NCBI GenBank assembly: GCA_028023455.1
Contig: JAQFVV010000012.1
Coordinates: 4,614,023-4,678,022 of the forward strand
Origin: Epiperipatus broadwayi
Taxonomy: Eukaryota; Onychophora; Udeonychophora; Euonychophora; Peripatidae
Reading direction: 5' to 3'
DNA: 64,000 nucleotides
Shown: piece by piece, positions 34,846-46,374 of the stretch
Layout: every line of letters begins with the position of its first letter
Numbering within the stretch: the stretch's first letter is position 1
Translations under genes and position numbers: made by a program
Notes under the pieces: model-generated
What the model was told of the DNA's origin: nothing
Seen by the model: only the letters and a program-made list of their open reading frames with translations
The model's database searches: none

Positions 34846-36536
34846 TATTACGTAGGATCATCTTACATTGGAGTATCATCTGTTTAGTCAGCTTAATTAA
34901 CTATTAATAAATTTTCAAACAAAAAGTAGATTAATTAATGGTTTTATTATGCTATTCAATTCTGTCATTGCAACCATACATTTAACAGTCTTATATAATT
35001 CATAGTCAATCATTGTTCATATCTACATTATTCCTACTATAGGTTCTCTTCACTCTGATAAAGACTCCAATAACAACTAGGTTTTACTGCTAAATCTGAA
35101 AAATTAAATTTGTTTTAAACTTCAGATGAAATCCGTTTTTATGACATACTTCTTCAATTATAAATTCGTAGATAATATCAATAATTATGCGCTTATAACG
35201 CTCTTAAAGAAATTATATATATTACTAAATTTATTTAAAGCTTAGTGCTTTCAAAGCTCTATGGCTTCAAATTCTTAGATGAAAATATAGAAAGATTATC
35301 CTTGGGTAGTGGAAGCTTATCATCAGCTATTGGAAAGTCCAATCTATAAAACAAATTTGTATACATTTTCTATGAGACAATTTCTCTTTTAATATTTTTG
35401 GAAGAATATGTGGAAGAAAATCATAAAGAAATAGACTTGAGTGTAGGGTTATATTTAATTGAGTATCTAGAATTTTAATATCATCAGTTTGTCTCCAAAC
35501 AGGACGTAATATTCAATAATAGAATATTTTAAGGAAGCTGTCTATAAAGTACATGCATTACGATTTCAAATAATATAATCAGTATTTACAAAGAAATTAT
35601 TTGTTTTAGGAATTATTTTAAATATAACATTTTAATAAATAAAGAAAAGAAAATAGGCTATAACCCAAGATTAAACTTAAATAATATGGAGAATATTATG
35701 CTTTAATCTATAATTTTAAAAAAAGGTTATGTTCAGGTTACAATATATTTTTTTCATTGTTTAGATGATAAATTAAATATTGTATCTTTACTGGATTAGA
35801 AATAAAATCCTTTCATTGAAAAAAAAGATTCTCCAGTCATTTAAAATTTTTATTGAGAGATTTATATTTCTAGAAAGGATTTTTTTTTAAACTAAAGGAA
35901 TAACATAGATGATTTTTCTGCATCTAGAGAATGACTAATGAATTTATTAAATAAAGTAGGTCAGAAACAAACCACATCTAAACTATTCTGTAAAATTATA
36001 TGTATTATCATTAATATTTAAAGTTAATGGAGTATTTTATCAAATTGAAATGTGCTTTATTTATTAGGATATTTAAAATCACTGCATTTTTATCCATTTC
36101 AGATATTAAATTTAACAACTTTCCTCTTCATTTAATTTGGTAGAAGGCTATTAAAGCATCATATAGTGAGTTAATGCACTCAATATTACAAGTGAAAGAC
36201 TTTATAATTTTTGTGAATAACTATTTTCCATAAAAATAAATAATCTCCTAAGATAAAATACTACTTTAAGGTATAGTTCTATTGCACCAAAGAAAAAAAA
36301 AGTCATATGCTTTTACTTGCTAAATCATATTAAAAAGCATTAATGTTTTTTTAATCATGCATAAATTAGTGCTTAACACCTGAAGACAAAAATTATATAT
36401 ATTTTTTCAAAAATAAATTATTTTTATAGTTATTAAGTATTTTAAAACAATATCAGAAACTGAAAATATATAAATGGCACTTTGTCTTTTCTTAAAATTT
36501 TATGTACAATAGGTATTGTGTAAGAACAGCTTATAG
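34846..36536. other. AT-rich non-coding DNA
   Basis: No gene or repeat boundary recognised. Confidence 0.4.
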
Positions 36537-36546
36537 TAGTATTATT

Positions 36547-36920
36547 AAAGCAGCAAATTTCTCTCAACAATAGTGCTATCTAGTGCAAGTTATAAAAATA
36601 AATAGATGCTAGAAGATTTTTCAATTTAATTTCTATCCAGTGCCATGTCATCTAACATTCTCAGCCTAATTTCTAAATTATGGCTTTCATCAGCTAGGAG
36701 GCTTGGATCTGAAAACATTTCACCTGGGTCTAAAGCCAGGTACCAAAGGTAGTATGGGGATATTTAATGAAAAGACACTGGATAGGAACTAAAATATACA
36801 ATCTTCTAGCATCTATTGGTTGCTATAGGGTGCACTAGGTGGCACTATTGTATGGAGAAATTTGATACTGCTTTAACAGCTTATGTCAATATAAGAAAAA
36901 GTAATTATGTAATGTTTTGA
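36547..36920 (-). mobile_element. Old family A element
   Basis: Bounded by a 10-bp TSD TAGTATTATT (36537-36546 and 36921-36930). Arms CAAATTTCTCTCAACAATAG and CTATTGTATGGAGAAATTTG are inverted. The sequence is diverged from the other copies, so this is an older insertion. The right arm has lost its ribozyme. Confidence 0.8.
36650..36708 (-). ncRNA. Degenerate hammerhead (family A)
   Basis: The minus strand keeps ATCCAA, CTGATGA and GAAAT. The inner stem I (TCCTAG against TGAGAA), the outer partner (TTAGAT) and the cleavage triplet (GGC in place of GTC) are damaged. Activity is unlikely. Confidence 0.7.
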
Positions 36921-36930
36921 TAGTATTATT

Positions 36931-37536
36931 GTTGATACAAGTATCATCTTTTATCCAGATTGATGTTGCCCAATTTACATACTAATAATAAGGCATCAAT
37001 AAAATGAAAATAAATTAAATAGAAATATAAAAAATAGAAGTTAATAAAGATGGTAAAAAATTAAAATTTTTATAAGATAATCTAATGATGAAAAATATTT
37101 CATCTATGTACATATCACATGTTTTCTGAACTCATATAAGATGAGAGTAACCAAAAATATATAAAAAAAAAAATTAAAAAATTAAATAAATAAATAAATA
37201 AAATGTTTGCAATACATTATGATAGAATGGAAACAAAAACTACCGGAGCTCACAGACTATATAATTTAAGTTTTTATTTTATAAATTTCAAAAGTAACCT
37301 TATATTAAATATCTTTGTAGATCTTGTAATATTTTAGCACCTCAATAACACATTTAGGGTAAGTGCATATGAATGTACAGGGCACTTCATCAATGAATGA
37401 GTTAATCAATTTTATATATAAATAAAAATATTTAGATTTATAAATTGCTTCATTATTAAAGCCCATTTTGTTTGTAAGTATTTTTTATTTAAATATAAGA
37501 GGATTACTATTTTAATTCATTTTGTGATTATTATTT
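36931..37536. repeat. Degenerate satellite-like flank
   Basis: 37400-37535 (TTTAGATTTATAAATTGC ... AAATATAAGAGGATTAC) resembles 38345-38500, so the triplicated repeat that follows sits inside an older degenerate tandem region. An (AAAT)n run lies at 37180-37203. Confidence 0.45.
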
Positions 37537-38278
37537 GAAATATATAAATAATATTTATTTTCAAAGCGCAGATGATTTGAAATTAACTTACGAGAGAGTG
37601 CAAGTCTCTCAGCGCTTGTGATTATTAATAGCCAATCAGATCGTAAATACTGGGACAACGATTTAACAAGAAAAGAATGGTAACCACTCTTAACTTTACT
37701 TGTCTGTTTATATATCCAAGCCAGTCCAAAGTACTTATATCTGAAAGTGTGAATATTAAATACCTTCACACACTACTCACTGACTTCAAATTACAAACAT
37801 ACAGCATGAAATCTTTAGATTCACTATGCAGTAGATTATCGATGTTATAAATTGCAGAAATATATGTAAATAATATTTATTTTCAAAGCAGATCAAGAGC
37901 ATTTGAAATTAACTTATGAGAGAGTGCAAGTCTCTCAGCGCTTGTGATTATTAATAGCCAATCAGATCGTAAATACTGGGACAACGATTTAACAAGAAAA
38001 GAATGGTAACCACTCTTAACTTTACTTGTCTGTTTATATATCCAAGCCAGTCCAAAGTACTTATATCTGAAAGTGTGAATATTAAATACCTTCACACACT
38101 ACTCACTGACTTCAAATTACAAACATACAGCATGAAATCTTTAGATTCACTATGCAGTAGATTATCGATGTTATAAATTGCAGAAATATATGTAAATAAT
38201 ATTTATTTTCAAAGCGCAGATGATTTGAAATTAACTTATGAGAGAGTGCAAGTCTCTCAGCGCTTGTGATTATTAATA
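37537..38278. repeat. Tandem repeat, two and a part units of about 323 bp
   Basis: Units begin at about 37537, 37857 and 38183; the third stops after about 95 bp. Units 1 and 2 are nearly identical except around 37566 and 37890 (CAAAGCGCAGATGATT against CAAAGCAGATCAAGAGCATT). Each contains GAGAGTGCAAGTCTCTC, a 5-bp stem with a 7-nt loop, preceded and followed by AAGCGC/GCGCTT pairing in units 1 and 3. Minus-strand frames of 70-85 codons in both units (starting MKVFNIHTFRYKYFG) are identical because the DNA is duplicated; they show no domain and are probably not genes. Confidence 0.85.
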
Positions 38279-39479
38279 CTAAATATTACATTTTCTAGCA
38301 TTACACTAAACCAAACAGATGAGTGCTATTTTGTCACAATAATTAATAAAAATTATATGTAAATGAAAATGTTTAGATTTCTAAATCACCCCATTGTCAG
38401 AAATACATTCTATTTGCAAATATTTTTTATTTAAATATAAGATGATCACTTTTTTATTTAGTCTTGTGACTATTGTTTGACACATACAAAATATTATATA
38501 TGTTATCCTTGTGCTAAACTAAATAGATGGGAACCATTTTGTAATGATTATTAATAAATTTTTATTTGCATATGAGACTTTAAATCATTTTTATTTAAAT
38601 ATCTTTATTTATTAAAAATGACTCATTACTATTAATAATTTATTTAAAAAATATTATTTTATAATAATTACAATAATTCTGCAGTAGTCATATAGTAGAT
38701 AATTCCATTTATCATTATATTTCAAAAGCAACAACATAGACTGTTTGATACAGCACAGTAGTTAAAGCATCCATGCCAGGAGTATAGGATATTGGCATTG
38801 ATTTTGATGGTGTCTTAAAAATTTTTCTTTATTTTTAAAACTATTTTTTTCTTTTTTAAAAATATTATTTTTTTTACAGTTTTACTTGTATCTGTACTTG
38901 TGGGGTTTGTTATCTATCTAAAAACTTATAACTGATCATAATAAATATATCCAAAATTGATTTTTGAGCTCAAATTCAAAGATAGAATTAGTAAAAAAAA
39001 AGAACTCATATTTTTTAAAAAAAGATATATGCCAAAATATTTAATTTTTAACAAATTTGTTTATATTGATTTTTTTAATACTATCCTATTGAATGTAATA
39101 ACCTTATTAACATTATTTAAAAGGTCTTATACGTATTGCTTTATTGGTAAAGTGCCTAAAACAAACCCAACTGTTTGATTTTTTTTTTAGTTATCCAATA
39201 TAATCTATTATTTAAATAAAATGCAAATGCATGATAATGGTTTTTAAAAAATTATTGAATAAACAAAATCAGTATATAAATTTAAAATGTCAGATTATAT
39301 ATATTAAAGTATGTTTATTAATAGTGAATTAACAAGCACATAAAAATTAAATAATAATGTAAATATTTTATTATGGTAGAAATATAAGTTTGTTACTAGA
39401 AAACATAAATATGTTTGTGCATGAGAGATTCTAAATGGGTTTTCAAACAAACAAGAACAATTTTTAACAAATTATTGAT
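38279..39479. other. AT-rich non-coding DNA
   Basis: 38300-38640 continues the degenerate satellite-like sequence. About 38750-38810 (CACAGTAGTTAAAGCATCC ... AGGAGTATAGGATATTGG) looks like a decayed tRNA-type SINE head. The 73-codon frame at 38957 is low-complexity. Confidence 0.35.
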
Positions 39480-39752
39480 ATGCTGGTTAAAGTTGACCTA
39501 AGTATTGATAAAGAAGTCAAAGATTATATAAACTTTGTTATAATTAAAGTACTTCAAAAAAAAATAATGAAAACAAATCTTATGTAAGGAATGAAGAAAA
39601 CAGATTCTTTCCTCATTATACTACAAAATTGTCCAGATTTTGGAGGTGAAACAGTGGAAAATGCCATTAAATGTTGTGAGAATCATACTTTGGCTGTAGA
39701 TAATATTTTTAGTAAGCAGATAGATAAACTAGATATAGAATTACTTATATAA
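39480..39752 (+). pseudogene. Unidentified short ORF with one in-frame stop
   Basis: One reading frame runs from ATG at 39480 to the stop at 39750-39752, with a single TAA at about 39585. The second part (53 codons from ATG 39591) reads MKKTDSFLIILQNCPDFGG, then ETVENAIKCCENHTLAVDN and IFSKQIDKLDIELLI. Its composition is protein-like rather than AT-run chance sequence. I recognise no family. It may be an exon or transposon remnant. Confidence 0.25.
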
Positions 39753-41095
39753 TGTCGGAGCTAACCGGAGAAGTGGGGGAGTTCAATATTCATGTGTGTA
39801 TGAGGGGATTCTTTTAAATATGATAGAAAACAAATATTTAAAAATATGTTGTATTTGCAGATATTTCCTGTCTCTACTTTTGAAAGAAAATAATTAAAAA
39901 TTTCAAGTTCAATAACTTTCCACTTACCTTGCTAAATAAATATTTTTGTTTTAAGGAATTATTTAACTATAGTTTTAAAAATTATTTTTTAAACATTAAT
40001 TTGATTTATTTTAGTAAGTGGGTGTGTGTTTAATCTATGGATTTATTTTACAGAAATAAATGAATAAAAGTCATAAGGTATTATTTAATGCCACATTGTC
40101 AAGTTTTTCTCAGGAAAATGCTGGTAAAAAAAATCGCTTTTAATTTACAAATTGTATTTCATGGGATGAGGTGGGGCGCTTTGCACAAAGGCACCTCTTA
40201 CCCGTGCAGCGCTGGAGCATTTAATATTTCTATTCAATCATTTTTAAAACTAGAATACTGTCATGCTGAAAGTATGATTGCATAAAAATAGATTTAAGAA
40301 AAATGAAGAAGGAGAAAAACATATATGTATACAAGCGTGCGCAGGTTAGGTAAGAATTAGTGTATTTGTTTATTTAGTAACAGAATTCCTAAAAGAAATT
40401 TTAGATTTATTCAAAATTGATTAGTAGAAAAACTTCTTAAAATCTTTAGAAAAGAAGATTTTGTTAAATCGATCAGTTTTTTATTTTATTTGCTTAGACA
40501 TCAGAAAGAATGAAAGAACCATTTTATCATTTGGATTAGTACATTTCGGAGACAGCAACTGTCTGGAAGTTGGCAAACTGTGAAACAAATCTTTTATTAT
40601 TTACCATTAAAAAGCAAATAAACTAGTCTTAGAAAAATACTTTCTTTTTTAAATTTAAATTGTTTTAATTTAAACAAATTTATTTTGATAAAATAAGTTC
40701 AGCACTTTTGGTTGTCAGATAAGAATTTTATATTAACTATTCACCTACTTATAAATACGATTTGATTTTCATTTGAACAAGGCATGGAAATTTTATATTA
40801 CATACATATATTTCTCACACATTGCATTCACTGGTAACCAATAAAAAATGGGTATGGCTATTGTAATTACAGAAAAAAAACAGTATTACAAGGAACAAAA
40901 GAAATTAGATGTATTTAGTGATTACTATACCAACCAATTTATATATTCTAAATATGCATTTATACATTGTTATGGTGATTACTTAATTTGTGATTTTGAT
41001 GTCAAATGATATTCTCTTTTAATGTTCTGTGACAAACTTGGCTTATTAAAAACTTAGTATATTGTCATTATATTCTCTATTACCCATCTTACATA
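39753..41095. other. AT-rich non-coding DNA with small GC island
   Basis: 40160-40225 (GGATGAGGTGGGGCGC ... ACCCGTGCAGCGCTGG) is unusually GC-rich for this window. It lies inside a 65-codon frame with no recognisable domain. Origin unknown. Confidence 0.3.
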
Positions 41096-41255
41096 AATGT
41101 TATAAGATCACATGATCACTATCTCCCATGCTTGTTCATAACTGTTGTTAAAATAGGCAAAACTCTCTCCATACAGTAGTGCCACTCAAATCAAGACAGA
41201 GTAATCACTGGATGCAAGAAGGCTTGTGCATAAAATCCCTGCCTAATGCCTACTC

Positions 41256-41315
41256 ATCCAATATCCCCAAACTATGTTTCTGGCTTATGGCCTTCATCAT
41301 TGAGGAACCTTGGAT
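41256..41315 (-). ncRNA. Degenerate hammerhead (family A)
   Basis: Minus strand: ATCCAA/TTGGAT and TCCTCA/TGGGGA stems remain. The core is ATGATGA (C3 lost) and the cleavage triplet is GTT. GAAAC is kept. Probably inactive or weak. Confidence 0.8.
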
Positions 41316-41355
41316 CTGAGAGCACTGCACCTAGCACTAGGTGCAGTGCTCTCAG

Positions 41356-41413
41356 ATCCAAGGCTCCTTACTGATGAAGGCCAAAGCCTAAAACTAATTT
41401 GGGGATATTGGGT
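41356..41413 (+). ncRNA. Degenerate hammerhead (family A)
   Basis: The core CTGATGA is kept, but GAAAC has become AAAAC and the cleavage region reads AATTT in place of AGTCT. Probably inactive. Confidence 0.8.
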
Positions 41414-41532
41414 GAGTAGGTACTAGATAGGGATTTTATGCACAAGCCTTTTGGCATCCATTGATTACTCTGTCTTCCTTTGAGTGGCACTATTGTATGT
41501 AGAGAGTTTTACCTATTTTAATAATGTTATAA

Positions 41533-42094
41533 TATAATGGATTATGCCTCTACTACAATATCATACTCTAATTTTCCATAACATATATGCTTAAATTAAG
41601 ATAATGAAATAAAGTTGTGATGAACAATCACTAAAGAAATTGGAGAATTGTTAGACTTATAAAAAGTATGGATGGTGAAATAAGGAAGTTTGTTGATATT
41701 CAGTAGAGAAAAAATGGTACAAATTTGAGAAACTGTATTAAACTTAAAAGATCTTCATTCTGCCATAAATCAATAATGAGTAAAAATAATATGTTTGGAG
41801 AGTTTATTACTTGGCAGCAAATTTCTTTTTCCTTATCTAAAATGGTTCTGTTATAATAGTAGATTGAATCACATTCATTAATCTGAGAAACAAACCATTG
41901 TATTTTTAGAATATTAATTTCGTTAATTGATGCTTTTAGATTTATTTAGCATGGGGTTCACACTTTAATTTTATATAGTAAATTTGGCACATTAGTTAAT
42001 AAAGTACATAAATGTTTTTAACATTAATATTAAGATGATTCTGTAAATCATATTTTCATTTATCAAATGACAGCCATTTCATTTGCTTACATAG
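41533..42094. other. AT-rich non-coding DNA
   Basis: No gene recognised. Confidence 0.4.
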
Positions 42095-42215
42095 GCTGTT
42101 AATAACAGCAGCAATATCTCCATACAGTAGTGTTACCAAGTGAAAGCCTGCCTGCATTCATTGATTATGAAGGCTTGTGTTTGGTGGCATTACTCTATGG
42201 AGAATTTGAAACCAT
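42095..42215. repeat. Short family A-related fold-back
   Basis: ATCTCCATACAGTAGTG and CATTACTCTATGGAGA are inverted ends typical of family A. The ribozyme segment is absent and the interior is short. No TSD was read. Confidence 0.6.
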
Positions 42216-42869
42216 TATCTTTTCATTTAATGAAAATAGTATAATAATCAGCATAGTATAAATAATCTATAAGCCAAAATAATGAAGTTTTTGATTTGTC
42301 TTTAATTTATTTAAATTAATATTTTTATTTGGTAGTTATATAATAAAGCCAGATATAAGTTGTTCCACCAATCACTATGATGGAAATAGAAAAATAAAAT
42401 GATTCTATTACATTTTAATGTCTAATATCAATTTGTATTCCAATTGCTTCAAATTTTTTACTGCCAATAGTGATGATTTTTATTACGCTATCATGTAAAA
42501 GCTGTATAGTGTAAATATTTTTACAAAATCACTGACTAATGTACACATTATCACAATCTTATTAATTGTGTCTAATAACCTTGAGCAAATTAATTAAAGC
42601 AATGTGTGTAATTTATACTTTTGTTCATGACACTTTTGTTAATTTGCTTTGCAGTAGAAATCATATCCAAAGTATTTCTTACTTATTTTAAGTTATATTA
42701 AATGAATGAGAATATTCTATTTTATAAATTTTTTGCAAATATTTTTTGCTATATCAATAACAATAATATTCTATAATAAATATAGTCTGAAGTCTATTTA
42801 TAATAAATTTTATATATTGAAATAATGGAATCACTTTTAAATGAGGTGACATAAATTCTTGAATTAACA

Positions 42870-43520
42870 TTTTTTTTACTTTTAACAAAATCTTTATTGA
42901 TGCAAAATGTGTTTACATATTTTAAATCTGAATATGGTTTAACAACTTTCACACCACAATGACTACAATTTATTCACAACCCAGTTCCAAGCCCACACTT
43001 ATGACACTACAATCAGAACAAACTTGCTTTGAACTGTCCATATTTAAGTCCTGGAATTTATCTCCATCATTATGTTGTCACTGTGATAGATCTTGAACTC
43101 AGCCCTCCACTAGTATCAACCTTGCTGTTCTATTGGGGTTTAAAGCTTGATTAGGCTCCATGTGACCTCAACTATGTTTGTAGGGGTAATTGCTTGGTCT
43201 CTATTTTTAATTTTTCCAATTTTATTGTAAAATATTGAATCCGATCTGCCAGACCACTGATTGAAAGGTAGGTGACATTTTATACACCAAAGGTGAAATG
43301 TTAAAAAGATAGATATTCTAATTAATGGGACTAGATCTTTTTCCAAGTCTTTGGATAAAGCAGCAAAAGAGAAGAGTTTGACGTTTGCGCTTCTTTCAAT
43401 GATGTATGTGTCTATATATATCAAGTACAGGAAAATGTAGTCAAGTATGTAGGATAGTTTCATCATCATGATGACAAAGGGTGCAGATTGGGTCAGTATT
43501 TGCAAAAAATCTTTTTTGTG
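42870..43520 (-). pseudogene. Possible retroposed transcript with poly(A) signal
   Basis: On the minus strand a 121-codon frame (43505 to 43140) is followed by about 240 bases of GC-richer sequence, then ATCAATAAAGATT at about 42888-42900 and an A-rich run (AAAAAAAATG). This order (ORF, 3' UTR, AATAAA, poly(A)) suggests a retroposed mRNA or a terminal exon. The peptide (e.g. LWCIKCHLPFNQWSGR, NRDQAITPTNIVEVTW) matches no family I recognise. No TSD is clear. Confidence 0.35.
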
Positions 43521-45970
43521 AGAGAAAAATGATTAGTATCAGATTTAGCTGGCATATAATCATTAAAACTTTATTAGAAGCTCATTAGGAATCCACAATT
43601 TTTACACTTTTAAGATTGCCAAAAAAACATTATTAAGGGGAAGATCTGCACTTAAATCCAAATAATACAGTGAGACTGACATATCACTGATATCACTCAA
43701 ATCATTATTCAATAAATGATCTCTTTAAAGATGTTATACATTATATATTGCATTTATATAATTATGATACCTTTTTAGGTTTGTGTATTCCACTTAATTA
43801 GTTAAAATGATCTAAATCACTTATGATTACCATTTAATTTTATCTTCTTTGCAGTTGTAATCAATCAATATTTCTTACATTTTGTTTCTTGTTAAACTAT
43901 TTTTAAATGTTCACATTATACTAATATGTAAAGTTGTCAGATAATATGATAGTAATGTCATTTTAAAGGACCCCAAAACAAACTTTCCTTTACACATAAC
44001 ACAATTCTTAAAAGAATTCATGTTTTATTAACATGAAAAAGTTGAAAAACAAAGCTACAATAGTAATGTAGCATTAGTAATAACTTCTTTTAAAGAATAA
44101 ATATCAGATTTGTGATAGGACTTATTTTTTAATGCAGCTACTGTTTTAATTTTGGAACAACAAATATATGATCACTTCAATGATTTGCACCTGAATAACG
44201 TTGTTGTTTTATATTCTTACATTTAATTATAAACATTATTTAGAGATTTTATAGCAAATTTCCTTTAAAAAATTAGTTGTGATAATCAATCCAAACTACA
44301 ATATAAGCAAAATTTTAGAGTTCATAGAAATAATTCTATTATTTAAAAAAAAAAAAACAACTTTGTGTAATAATTTGCTATTCTAATCAATGTATGCATT
44401 AAAATCTCCATAAATATTTTGATGATATATGTATTAAAATATTACCCAACAATGAATAAAAAGGTTTCTCTAAATTTCAAATTTTAATATTGGATGATAA
44501 GACATATTAATAAAATAAATATAAGCACCATGGTATAACCAATATTTAATATCATTCACTTAGCATTGATGCAAATGGAAATTTCAAGAAAAAAATGAAA
44601 CGACTAAGACAGCCAGAAAATCTAGTTCAATATATATTCTTTTTCTGGATGTTTGTTTGTTTCAAAAATAAATTGTCATCAGCTATCTGTTTAATTAAGT
44701 TTCTATTTATTTGGAAATCTATTATTATAATTATAATATTTAAAATAATAGCGCATTATCGGAGTTCGACTTCTGATCTAATGATTTATTTGGAAAATAA
44801 ATTTTATTAAAAATTATTCTATCATTCATAAATCTTGGTAATTTCTTATCTACAAGTACTCTCTTACATTCAGAATATGAAGAATCTTTATTCTATATGT
44901 TTATATTTGACAAATATTAAAATGTAAATCTTAATTACAACTCTTTAATTTTTATTTTATCACCATTAATAAATTAATATCACTTTTACAATAATTTTAA
45001 TCAATTAAATTAGAAATAATATATAAATGTCTCAAAAAAGGTCATTTTAGGTCACTATTTCAAACTCTTTTCATATTGAGAATTGGAAACCATAAATAGA
45101 GATCTCAAATATACAACCATTTGCTGTTTAAATTACGTGTCCTGCATCCAGTTTAAAAGTTTGTTTGGGTTATTCATATAAAAGTACAATAAAACTGATA
45201 ACTTTTCCTCTGTTATGTCATATTTTTCTCAATGCTCAACTGTCTTATATTTACATATACATACATATTTGCATATACAAAAAGATGTGTCTAAAATAAT
45301 GTATGTAAGTAATTAAATCACTGAAATATGATTGAATAAATACAAAATATAAATATCACAGTAACTGCAAAGTTATTCATTATGACATTACAGATTCATA
45401 GTGACTAGACACTATATCAATAGAAGTGAACAAAAGCAGTTAGAAAAAAAATTTGAGCAGAGACAAACAGTTCTCTATTTTAATGAGCTAAAATTTTATT
45501 TTAAATTGCAACAGATCATACTTCTGGTTGTTGATTATTCAAATAAATGCACATATTTGAATGCCTTTTACTAAATATTACCATACACACATTTTATTAA
45601 TTTCAGTTGTAACAATTTATAAAATAATCTTTTTTATTATTATTAAAAACCTATTTCATCTTTACAATTCTTACATTTAATATAATTTTTAAAGTCTTAA
45701 AACTAATAACTTATTCTAAAATATTATGTCTAAATTCTACTTTTAATCTTTTATCACATATAATAATTGGATGTATATGTATAAATATAAAGTTTTTTGA
45801 TGTCTAGTATTATCAGTGTTTGATCTGTCGTGGTAATAGCAATTATGTGATAATGTTATATATATATGTGTGTGAATAAATCTGAGATTATATATACATG
45901 CATGCACAATAATTGATGATTATATTTTGTAGATTATTTTTTGTAATGGTTATGATAACACAACTACAGT
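43521..45970. other. AT-rich non-coding DNA
   Basis: No gene, SINE or fold-back end recognised. The 71-codon frame at 44595 is low-complexity. Confidence 0.4.
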
Positions 45971-46268
45971 TTTGATATGTTGGACTATTTCCATCATTTA
46001 TGAGTGAATGTTGAATGTATAGAAAATTTAAACTTTATTTAAACTTTCCAAATACAAACAACTTGTTAGTAATAATACACAAATCGACAATACAGGTTAG
46101 TAATTACACAATGTTTCGGGTAGTATTATTCTCCACTCTTCTTCAGGTATTGCTGGTCTTTATGCACAGTGACAATAATCACTTAGAAGTTGAACTTGCA
46201 CCTTTAGATTCATGAATATTGAATTTAAGGTAAACGCTCTACCAACTGAGCTATTCTGTCAAAGGCAA
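45971..46268 (-). mobile_element. SINE-K copy, full with tRNA head
   Basis: On the minus strand: head AATAGCTCAGTTGGTAGAGC at 46229-46250, B-box region GGTGCAAGTTCAACTTC near 46195, the middle GAAGAAGAGTGGAG ... CTACCCGAAAC, and tail ending ATGATGGAAATAGTCC at about 45980. It abuts the 3' side of the PLE at 46375-48490. No TSD was found. Plus-strand frames over it are shadows. Confidence 0.85.
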
Positions 46269-46289
46269 CATATAATCAAAATTTGAATA

Positions 46290-46330
46290 TTTATATATGA
46301 AGGTTGGTTCGAATCCTCTTCAGTCCTTTA
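46290..46330 (+). repeat. Isolated tRNA B-box-like relic
   Basis: GGTTCGAATCC at 46304-46314 matches the Pol III B box exactly and is followed by a T run. No A box or closed cloverleaf is present, so this is not a tRNA gene. Confidence 0.35.
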
Positions 46331-46374
46331 ATTTTTTTTTAATGAGGATAATTAGTTTTTTTTCCTTAGAGCAA

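Larger units (their letters stand above)
41106..41522. mobile_element. Family A near-complete palindrome
   Basis: Bounded by a 10-bp TSD AATGTTATAA (41096-41105 and 41523-41532). The two arms meet at about 41336 (CACCTAGCACTAGGTG) and are inverted over about 180 bp each, from AAAATAGGCAAAACTCTC to GAGAGTTTTACCTATTTT. Both ribozymes are mutated. The left end carries the terminus GATCACATGATCAC. Confidence 0.88.

Noticed and set aside
37512-38095. Paired minus-strand frames of 70-85 codons as a duplicated gene
   Set aside because: Identity follows from the tandem DNA duplication; no domain, promoter or conservation evidence.
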